DNA of 10,746 nt. It comes from JACQFK01 sp964604905 (lineage in GTDB: Bacteria; Planctomycetota; MHYJ01; JACPRB01). The notes beneath the pieces are model-generated. The model saw only the letters and a program-made list of their open reading frames with translations. It searched no databases and was not told the origin of the DNA. Positions 5,574-10,746 of the stretch are shown here, one piece after another (the stretch's first letter is position 1; every line of letters begins with the position of its first letter). The DNA is taken from positions 1-10,746 of the forward strand of contig CAZSCC010000242.1 in the NCBI GenBank assembly GCA_964604905.1, in the 5' to 3' direction. A program made the position numbers and the translations under genes.

Positions 5574-7162
5574 TTCGCCTCCTTGATCCAAGTCTCGTTG
5601 AACGCCGCGCAGCCCATCCTTGTGCCGAAGGCGTAGAGGACCCCGTTCGGCGCCTGCGCGAGCGACATGTAGCCCGTCACCCCCGGAACCATCCGCACGT
5701 GCGGCCAGGTCTTCCCCTCGTCCAGCGAGAGCGCCGCGAACGTGCCCTTCTTCTTCGAGTCGATGCTCAGGAGCAGGATCGCCCCGCTCGCGAGGCGCAG
5801 CGCCGCCGCCTTCTGGCCCACGCTGATCCCCGGGAACGGCGTCTCCCCCGCCTCCCACGTCTCCCCGAGATCCTTCGAGACCAGCATCGGCATCGGGTCC
5901 GGCCCTCTTAGGAAACAGACGGTCGAGCCGTCCGCTCGTGGCACGATCGCCGGATGGATCGCGTATTTCCCCACGGCCTTCTTCATGTCCCCGCCCGCGA
6001 CCTTCCAGGTCTGACCTCCGTCGCGGCTGCTCACGAGCCGCTCGTCCCGGTGACCGTCGCCGTCGGCGGCGAGGACGATCGTCCCGTCCTTCGCCACGAA
6101 CGCCGAGCAGGGCTGGCTCAGGCGCCGGGGATCGTCGCGCGACACCATGATCCGCGGCTTCGACCACGTCGCCCCGCTGTCCTCGGAGACGCGCACGCAG
6201 TCGGTCGCGTCGTCCCATCCGCGGAGCGACTGCGTGAAGAAGTGATAGATCCGCTTCCCGTCGCTGAGGAGCACCGGCGCGTGATCATTCACGCCCGGGA
6301 CGTCGAAGAAGAGCGTCGCGGGCTCCCATTGCTCCGACCCCGCGCGAAGCCGGCTCGACGCCTGGCAAAGCTCGCGGCCCGCCTCGTCGATCGTCGTGTA
6401 CCACGCGGCCAGCACGTCGCCGTTCGGGCAGACGCAGACGGTACTGAAGTGGTTCCACGCGCTGAAGATCGGGCCCCAAGTGTCCTTGGGGATCGTGGGC
6501 TTCCCCCGGGCGAAGTCCGTGAAGTACGGCTTCGCGGGATCGGGCCCTTCCTTGGGAGCCGGGCCCTGCTTCACGTCGACGACCGGGACGGGCAGCGGCT
6601 TCGTCGAGGGCATCTCGCCCATCACGACGCGGAAGCCCGTCAGGCGGTTCGCGTCTTCGGGAAGGTGGCCGGATCGATCGGAGGGCCGGCCCCTTCGGAC
6701 CACGCGGGCATAGCCGTCGGCGCGGCCCACGGGATCGGCCTGATCGCCCGCTTCGTACGGCCCGTACCAGTCGAGGCACCACTCACCGACGCGCTTCCCG
6801 AGAGGCTGTCCGCCGCGGCACGCGTACTCCCACTCGGCCTCGGTCGGCAGCCGATAGGGCTTCCCCTCTTTCTTCGAGAGCCACTCGCCGTAGGCGACCG
6901 CCTGCGCCCACGTCACGCGGGTGACGGGGTCGCCGTCGGGCCCCTTATGGTCCGGTTCGAACGCGCGGAACTGCGCGTTCGTCACCTCGGAGGCTCCGAT
7001 TGAGAAGCCCTTCGTGATCCGGACCTTGTGCGCGGGCGACTCGTCCCAATCGCGCGTCTTCCACTCCTCGCGCGTGCGCGGCGGGGCGTCGCCCTCGCCC
7101 ATCGTGAACTCGCCGGGGGCGATCGGAACAAGCTGGAGGAGAAGGGCGATCATCGTGTTCAT
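5570..7162 (-). CDS. FGE-sulfatase-like (SUMF1) domain fused to a BNR/sialidase-type propeller (530 aa)
   Basis: Residues 12-180 match the formylglycine-generating-enzyme-like fold: PIAPGEFTMGEGD (14-26), SIGASEVTNAQFRAF (54-68), VTWAQAVAYGEWL (83-95), YRLPTEAEWEYACRGG (103-118), GEWCLDWYGPY (126-136) and terminal GFRVV (176-180). Between CRGG and GEW the usual 30-40 residues, including the N-x-GLYDM-GN block, are missing. The RGG...C...R region is shortened and has no cysteine, so FGE catalysis is unlikely. Residues 215-530 are a BNR propeller with four Asp boxes: SEDSGATW (326), SRDGGQTW (379), SKDLGETW (429) and SLDEGKTW (479). No RIP motif of true sialidases is seen. A short hydrophobic N-terminus (MIALLLQLVP) may be a signal peptide. 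This is the first gene of a three-gene operon. Its function is probably extracytoplasmic glycan binding or hydrolysis, which is inferred. Confidence 0.87.
   Translation of the reverse strand: MNTMIALLLQLVPIAPGEFTMGEGDAPPRTREEWKTRDWDESPAHKVRITKGFSIGASEVTNAQFRAFEPDHKGPDGDPVTRVTWAQAVAYGEWLSKKEGKPYRLPTEAEWEYACRGGQPLGKRVGEWCLDWYGPYEAGDQADPVGRADGYARVVRRGRPSDRSGHLPEDANRLTGFRVVMGEMPSTKPLPVPVVDVKQGPAPKEGPDPAKPYFTDFARGKPTIPKDTWGPIFSAWNHFSTVCVCPNGDVLAAWYTTIDEAGRELCQASSRLRAGSEQWEPATLFFDVPGVNDHAPVLLSDGKRIYHFFTQSLRGWDDATDCVRVSEDSGATWSKPRIMVSRDDPRRLSQPCSAFVAKDGTIVLAADGDGHRDERLVSSRDGGQTWKVAGGDMKKAVGKYAIHPAIVPRADGSTVCFLRGPDPMPMLVSKDLGETWEAGETPFPGISVGQKAAALRLASGAILLLSIDSKKKGTFAALSLDEGKTWPHVRMVPGVTGYMSLAQAPNGVLYAFGTRMGCAAFNETWIKEAK
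5571..5582 (-). promoter_or_regulatory. Ribosome binding site and GTGA start/stop overlap deciding the kelch gene start
   Basis: On the minus strand GGAGG (5578-5582), four bases and then GTG (5571-5573) set the start of the kelch gene. The GTG overlaps the TGA stop (5570-5572) of the upstream FGE/BNR gene. The kelch frame stays open far upstream, up to 6218, but that stretch is antiparallel-free shadow of the upstream gene and lacks any sensible protein features. Confidence 0.75.
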
Positions 7163-7217
7163 CTCTTAACAATACCTCCGAGGCCCCCGGGCGTACCATA
7201 GGGCGGAGGGAATTCCT
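7163..7217. promoter_or_regulatory. 55-bp divergent promoter region between the FGE/BNR operon and the esterase gene
   Basis: Only 55 bases separate the divergent starts, so both promoters must lie here or inside the flanking genes. Plus strand: TACCAT at 7194-7199 is a possible -10, and GGAGG at 7205-7209 lies eight bases before the ATG at 7218, a good ribosome binding site. Minus strand: TATTGT (7169-7174) ends six bases before the ATG at 7162, and GGAGG (7175-7179) lies 12 bases from it. TATGGT (7195-7200) is an alternative minus-strand -10 that overlaps the plus-strand box. Co-regulation of the two units is an inference from this arrangement. Confidence 0.45.
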
Positions 7218-8999
7218 ATGATCCGCTGCACCGCCCTGACGCTGCTTCTCTTCGCGCAGGAACCCCAGCCCGCGTGGCAGACGCGGCTTCAGAGCGCGGC
7301 CAAGTCCCCGCAGGCGTGGAAGGCCCGGCAGCAGGAGGTCCGGCAGCAGATCCTCGTCGCCGCCGGCCTCTGGCCCGAGTTTGAGCGCGCGCCGCTCAAG
7401 CCGTCGGTCTTCGGCAAGGTCGAAGGCGAGGGCTACACCGTCGAGCGCGTCCACTTCGAGACCTGGCCCGGCTTCTTCGTCACCGGCAGCCTCTACCGCC
7501 CCGTCGGAAAACAGGGTCCCTTCCCCGGGATCGTCTCGCCGCACGGCCATTGGAAGGAAGGCCGGTTCACGCAGACGAAGGACGGCAACCTCCCGGCGCG
7601 CGGGATCACCTTCGCGCGGCTCGGGTTCGTCTGCTTCATGTACGACATGCTCGGCTACGCCGACTCGAAGCAGCTGCCCCACAAATTCGAGGACCCCGCG
7701 TGGGGCGTCGGCCTCCTCGGGATCCAGACGTTCAACAGCCTCCGCGCCGTCGACTTCATCACGTCGCTCCCCGACGTCGACCCGAAGCGGATCGGCTGCA
7801 CGGGCGCGTCGGGCGGCGGGACGCAGACGTTCCTCCTGACCGCGATCGACGACCGGATCGCCTGCTCGGTGCCGGTCAACATGGTCGCCGCGGAATTCCA
7901 GGGCGGCTGCTCGTGCGAGAACGCGCCGATGCTGCGGCTCAACCTGAACAACGTCGAGATCGCCGCGATGACGGCGCCGCGGCCGCTCCTGCTTATCGCC
8001 GCGACGGGCGACTGGGGGAAGCACGTGCCCACGCTGGAAGGCCCGGCGATCCAGGCGGCCTACAAGGCGCTCGGAGTCGAGGGGAAGTTCAAGGCGACCC
8101 AGTTCAACGCGCCGCACAACTACAACCAGGACTCGCGCGAGGCGGTCTACGCGTGGATGGTCCGCTGGCTCCAGAACGGGCCCGATCAGGAGAAGATCGC
8201 CGAGGCGCCGTTCGCGCCCGTGAAGGTCGAGGACCTCACGATCTTCACGGACGGCCGCAAGCTCCCGGAAGGCGCGGTCGATTCCGACGGTCTCAAGAAG
8301 GCGATCCACGGGATGGTCGAGAAGCAGCTCGCCGCGCTCGCGCCGAAGGACGGGGCGTCGCTCGCGAAATTCCGTGCGGCGATGCAGCCGGCGCTCTCGC
8401 CCCTCTTCGGGGTGCCGTGGTTCCTCGGACCTCCCCGGAAGAATCCCGGAATGGAGCGGATGACGATCGTCGTCTGCACGAAGCCCGAGGAGGCCGAGCC
8501 GTACGCCAAGGCCGCGGGCGTCCAGGTGATCGTGCTCAAGCCGCACGAACCCGAGACTCCCGCCGGCGGCGACAAGAACCAGCTGAAAGGGTACCCCACC
8601 TGCTTCTACCGCACGCCGTTCGCCTGGCAGGTCTGGGACGTGGTCGACGCGCTCCGCCACGCCCAGGTGCGCAACGTCGCGATCCGGCTGGTCGCGGTCG
8701 GCGAGGCAGGTCTGCCCGCGCTCTTCGCCCGCGCGATCGCGTCGTCGAACGCGCGGATCGGGACGACGGTGATCGATCTCTCGGCCGCGCCGGAAGCGAT
8801 CCCCCATCCCTCGATGGAGCGGATCGGCGGCTGGCGGACGGCGGCGATGCTGGCGGATCCGGGGGAACTCGTGCTGCACGGGAGGGCGTTCGACGCCGCG
8901 CCGCTGCGGGCGGCCTACAAGGCGGCGGGTCGGGAGGGGGCGCTCATGGTTTCCGATGCGCCGCTCGCAGCGGAGAAGGTCCTCGAAATCCTGAAGTGA
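7218..8999 (+). CDS. Exported alpha/beta hydrolase, acetylxylan-esterase-like, with degenerate second hydrolase-like half (593 aa)
   Basis: The product starts with a short signal-like segment (MIRCTALTLLLFAQE). Residues 35-320 form an alpha/beta hydrolase. A conserved RQQEVRQQILVAAGLWP lead-in (37-53) is followed by a GFFVTGSLYRP strand (85-95), the PHGHW oxyanion region (108-112), and the nucleophile elbow G196-A-S198-G-G. Asp265 (ATGDW) and His300 (NAPHNYN) are plausible triad partners. Family relatives are annotated as acetylxylan or other carbohydrate esterases, common in Planctomycetota. Residues 410-593 resemble a second, shorter alpha/beta-hydrolase core: WDVVDALRHAQ (473-483), then LVAVGEAGLPALFARAI, where G495-E-A-G replaces a Ser elbow. 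It is therefore probably inactive. The start is supported by GGAGG eight bases upstream. The gene is divergent from the FGE/BNR operon. Likely role: extracytoplasmic deacylation of a carbohydrate; the substrate is unknown. Confidence 0.87.
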   Translation: MIRCTALTLLLFAQEPQPAWQTRLQSAAKSPQAWKARQQEVRQQILVAAGLWPEFERAPLKPSVFGKVEGEGYTVERVHFETWPGFFVTGSLYRPVGKQGPFPGIVSPHGHWKEGRFTQTKDGNLPARGITFARLGFVCFMYDMLGYADSKQLPHKFEDPAWGVGLLGIQTFNSLRAVDFITSLPDVDPKRIGCTGASGGGTQTFLLTAIDDRIACSVPVNMVAAEFQGGCSCENAPMLRLNLNNVEIAAMTAPRPLLLIAATGDWGKHVPTLEGPAIQAAYKALGVEGKFKATQFNAPHNYNQDSREAVYAWMVRWLQNGPDQEKIAEAPFAPVKVEDLTIFTDGRKLPEGAVDSDGLKKAIHGMVEKQLAALAPKDGASLAKFRAAMQPALSPLFGVPWFLGPPRKNPGMERMTIVVCTKPEEAEPYAKAAGVQVIVLKPHEPETPAGGDKNQLKGYPTCFYRTPFAWQVWDVVDALRHAQVRNVAIRLVAVGEAGLPALFARAIASSNARIGTTVIDLSAAPEAIPHPSMERIGGWRTAAMLADPGELVLHGRAFDAAPLRAAYKAAGREGALMVSDAPLAAEKVLEILK

Positions 9000-9028
9000 T
9001 AGATTTCAAACTCTTTGAAATCTATCAC
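8996..9028. terminator. Bidirectional hairpin terminator between convergent genes
   Basis: GTGATAGATTTCAAA at 8996-9010 is a perfect 15-bp inverted repeat of 9014-9028 around the loop CTC. It is AT-rich in an otherwise GC-rich window. The TGA stop of the esterase (8997-8999) lies in the left arm and the TGA stop of the dehydrogenase (9025-9027, minus strand) in the right arm. The position between convergent genes suggests a shared terminator or 3'-end stabiliser. There is no long external T tract; the only T-rich part is within the stem. Confidence 0.7.
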
Positions 9029-10101
9029 GCCATCACCAGCACGCCCTTCGCGTTCCGGCCGGAGAGCATGTCGGCGAACGCGGCCTTCACGCCCTCGATC
9101 GGGTAAGTGCGCGTGATCATCTCATCGAGGAGCAGCCGGCCCGCCGCGTAGTGGAGAAGCAGCGCCGGCATGTCGACCTGCGGGCGGCAGCGGCCGTAGA
9201 GCGGGTTGATGTAGACCTTGTCCCACTCGAAGAGCTCGAAATCGACCGTCACCGGCTGCTCGGTGCCGCTCACCTGGACCGCCATGCCGCCGTTCCGGAC
9301 GAACGAGAGCGGCGCTGCGCAGAGCGCCGGGACCGACGTGCACTCGAAGGCGTAGTCCGCGCCCCGGCCGCCGCAGAGCTTCTTCACCTTCGACGCCGCT
9401 CCCAGAAGGCCCCTGTCTTTCCGGTCGGCGAGCACCGTGTGGGTCGCTCCGAAGCGGCGCGCCATCCGGAGGCGGGTGGGATTGACGTCGACGCCCACGA
9501 TCCGCCCGGCGCCCGCGATCCGCGCGCCCTGGATGACGGAGAGCCCGACGCCCCCCGTGCCGAGCACCGCGACCGATTCGCCCCGCTTCACTTTGGCCAC
9601 GTTCACCACTGTGCCGTAGCCGGTCATCACCCCGCAGCCGAGGATGCACGCGGACGCGAAGGGGATCGCGACACCGATCCGCACGCACGCCGCCTCCGGC
9701 ACCACCGTGCAGGTCGACATCGTCCCCAGGCGGAAGGCGGTCGGCACTGCGCGGCCGTTCCATCGGAAGCGCGCGGCGGGCACGCCGGGTTGATCCTCGC
9801 AGAGGTTCTCGGCCCCGCGGCGACACTGGAAGCACCGCCCGCACGGGATCGCCCAGTTGAGGAGGACGCGGTCGCCCGGCTTCACGCGCCGGACGCCGCG
9901 GCCGACGTCGCGCACGACGCCCGCCCCCTCGTGGCCCAGGATCTGGGCCTTGCCGCGGGAGAGGAACTTGTGGTCGGTGTGGCAGACGCCGCTCGCCTGG
10001 AGGTCGACCCGCACCTCGCCGGCCCGCGGGTCGCCGACTTCGACGGTCTCCACCGAGAACTTTCCCTTCCCGTCGGTGATGACGGCCCGCGCCCGTACCA
10101 T
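9025..10101 (-). CDS. Zinc-dependent alcohol dehydrogenase (medium-chain MDR family)
   Basis: I chose the ATG at 10101 (358 residues). An in-frame ATG at 10110 lies inside the probable -10 box, and one at 10167 would overlap the divergent gene's promoter. Catalytic zinc ligands are Cys40 (SGVCHTD), His57 (LGHEGAG) and Cys156 (LGCGVMTGYGT). Structural zinc ligands are Cys87, 90, 93 and 101 (PCGRCFQCRRGAENLC). The Rossmann fold VAVLGTGGVG ends at about 186, with an acidic Asp at about 205 (IVGVDVNP) favouring NAD over NADP. The CGVMTGYGT context and overall layout resemble class III / mycothiol-type alcohol and aldehyde dehydrogenases. It is a cytoplasmic oxidoreductase on an alcohol or aldehyde; the substrate is not assignable. 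It converges on the esterase, with which it shares a hairpin, and is divergent from the protease. Confidence 0.92.
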   Translation of the reverse strand: MVRARAVITDGKGKFSVETVEVGDPRAGEVRVDLQASGVCHTDHKFLSRGKAQILGHEGAGVVRDVGRGVRRVKPGDRVLLNWAIPCGRCFQCRRGAENLCEDQPGVPAARFRWNGRAVPTAFRLGTMSTCTVVPEAACVRIGVAIPFASACILGCGVMTGYGTVVNVAKVKRGESVAVLGTGGVGLSVIQGARIAGAGRIVGVDVNPTRLRMARRFGATHTVLADRKDRGLLGAASKVKKLCGGRGADYAFECTSVPALCAAPLSFVRNGGMAVQVSGTEQPVTVDFELFEWDKVYINPLYGRCRPQVDMPALLLHYAAGRLLLDEMITRTYPIEGVKAAFADMLSGRNAKGVLVMA

Positions 10102-10108
10102 GGGCGGC

Positions 10109-10137
10109 ATTGTATCGGCGCTTTCCGAGACCCGCAA
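10109..10137 (-). promoter_or_regulatory. Promoter of the alcohol dehydrogenase gene
   Basis: On the minus strand TTGCGG (10132-10137) and TACAAT (10109-10114) are separated by 17 bases, a good sigma-70-type arrangement. Seven bases separate TACAAT from the ATG at 10101, so the transcript would start at or next to the A of that ATG and be leaderless. No Shine-Dalgarno sequence lies between them. The alternative ATG at 10110 falls within the -10 box. Confidence 0.55.
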
Positions 10138-10157
10138 CAGATCGGCCGGCTTTCGGT

Positions 10158-10163
10158 TACACT
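10158..10163 (+). promoter_or_regulatory. Putative -10 box of the serine protease gene
   Basis: TACACT ends six bases before the GTG at 10170. There is no Shine-Dalgarno sequence upstream of that GTG and no clear -35. The spacing fits a leaderless transcript, as for the neighbouring dehydrogenase promoter. Confidence 0.38.
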
Positions 10164-10169
10164 TCATCG

Positions 10170-10746
10170 GTGAATCCCCTCCTGCTCCTGGCCGTCGCCC
10201 TCGCGCCCCAGGCCGAGGTCCGAAAGGTCGGAGAGCTCGTCTCGCCGTCGGTCGTGGCGGTGCGCAACCTGGAGTGCCACGGGTCGGGGATGATCCTCGA
10301 CGAGACGGGCCTGGTCCTCACCAACGCCCACGTCGCCGCCTCCCCGCTGGCCTTCTGGATCGAGGTCGAAGGGGGAAAGGGCGGGAAGCCCGTCCAGTTC
10401 CGCCGGGTCACGCTCGTCGGCGTCCATCCCACGAAAGACCTGGCGCTCTTGCAGCTCGACCCCTCCGAGCACGCGGTGAAGCTCGTCCCGATCCCCCGCG
10501 CGGCGGCCCGCGCCGTGACGGGGGACCCGATCTACGCGCTCGGATTCCCGTCAAGCGCGGGCGGCCGGAGGAAGGTCCTCTCGCCCGGGACGCTCACGGG
10601 GGTGGACCGCTTCGTGCACAACCATCCGGGATTTCTGGAAGTCGTGAGCGCGATCGGCCCGGGCAGCTCGGGCGGCCCGCTCTGCAACGCGCGCGGGGAG
10701 GCGCTGGGCGTCGTCACGCTGGCCGCCCAGGACGGCGTCCCCATCG
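10170..10746 (+). CDS. HtrA/DegP-like trypsin-type serine protease (S1C), N-terminal part; runs off the right edge
   Basis: The frame opens with GTG at 10170 and stays open for 192 codons to the end of the window. A short signal-like segment (NPLLLLAVALAPQAE) is followed directly by the protease domain. The catalytic triad is His54 in LTNAHVAA, Asp90 in TKDLALLQL and Ser167 in GPGSSGGPL, with ALGFPSS at 123-129 between them. The order and spacing fit HtrA/DegP-type proteases. The usual GNSGG is GSSGG here. Any PDZ domain would lie beyond the window. The start codon is inferred from the signal-like N-terminus and the nearby -10 box, since no in-frame ATG precedes Met41 and no ribosome binding site is visible. 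The likely location is periplasmic or membrane-associated, with a role in protein quality control; this is family knowledge. Confidence 0.85.
   Translation, partial: MNPLLLLAVALAPQAEVRKVGELVSPSVVAVRNLECHGSGMILDETGLVLTNAHVAASPLAFWIEVEGGKGGKPVQFRRVTLVGVHPTKDLALLQLDPSEHAVKLVPIPRAAARAVTGDPIYALGFPSSAGGRRKVLSPGTLTGVDRFVHNHPGFLEVVSAIGPGSSGGPLCNARGEALGVVTLAAQDGVPI

Noticed and set aside
5574..6218. Upstream extension of the kelch reading frame to an ATG at 6218
   Set aside because: It overlaps the FGE/BNR gene on the same strand, and the extra residues are Arg/Gly/Asp-rich without features. The GTG at 5573 has a ribosome binding site and a signal sequence.
6945..8879. 644-codon minus-strand open frame antisense to the esterase
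   Set aside because: Arg/Asp/Val-rich shadow; the plus strand has a recognisable alpha/beta hydrolase.
7550..9106. 518-codon plus-strand open frame in another frame of the esterase
   Set aside because: Low-complexity Arg/Gly/Asp translation with no ribosome binding site; it runs through the terminator hairpin.
10102..10167. Longer start of the alcohol dehydrogenase at 10167 (or 10110)
   Set aside because: The added residues (MKCNRKPADLL...) do not resemble family N-termini and would overlap both divergent promoters; the ATG at 10110 lies within the probable -10 box.
9151..10173. 340-codon plus-strand open frame antisense to the alcohol dehydrogenase
   Set aside because: Shadow; the opposite strand has all zinc ligands of a dehydrogenase.

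Overview
The window is a densely coded, high-GC stretch (about two-thirds G+C by eye) of a bacterial chromosome. I see nine protein genes; the first and last run off the ends. No rRNA, tRNA, CRISPR array, transposase, phage gene or insertion sequence is visible, and no gene-free stretch exceeds 300 bases. A small CxxC zinc-ribbon protein, an FGE-like/BNR fusion, a large secreted kelch protein and a long acetylxylan-esterase-like hydrolase together recall Planctomycetota or a neighbouring lineage (Acidobacteriota and Verrucomicrobiota also carry such genes). No marker gene is present, so this is a weak taxonomic inference.

Layout. (1) 1-305: the N-terminus of an aldehyde dehydrogenase leaves to the left. 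A 142-base divergent spacer separates it from a zinc-ribbon gene and contains a perfect 34-bp-arm palindrome built of two nested palindromes. (2) 306-2435, plus strand: the zinc-ribbon protein, then a DUF485 (YjcH-like) membrane protein overlapping an ActP-type sodium/acetate symporter. (3) 2432-7162, minus strand: a tight three-gene operon. In transcription order it is an FGE-like/BNR propeller fusion, a kelch propeller protein, and a Tat-exported sulfite-oxidase-family molybdopterin enzyme. The last gene converges on the symporter with stop codons overlapping. (4) 7218-8999, plus strand: an exported alpha/beta hydrolase of the acetylxylan-esterase type, divergent from the operon. (5) 8996-9028: an AT-rich hairpin containing the stop codons of the two convergent genes. 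(6) 9025-10101, minus strand: a zinc-dependent alcohol dehydrogenase. (7) 10170-10746, plus strand: a truncated HtrA/S1C-type serine protease, divergent from the dehydrogenase.

How the genes may work together (inference). The operon and the divergent esterase share a 55-base intergenic region and encode mostly exported proteins: two beta-propeller proteins, a periplasmic molybdoenzyme and an esterase. This fits extracellular glycan or ester handling, but the substrate cannot be read from sequence. Acetate released by an esterase could be imported by the ActP-type symporter; this is speculation from proximity.

The most noteworthy points are the nested palindrome at 186-254, the FGE-like domain that has lost its core and active-site cysteines, the apparently dead second hydrolase-like half of the esterase, and promoter -10 boxes so close to several start codons that leaderless mRNAs are suggested. 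I did not find a clear-cut new defence or mobile system.
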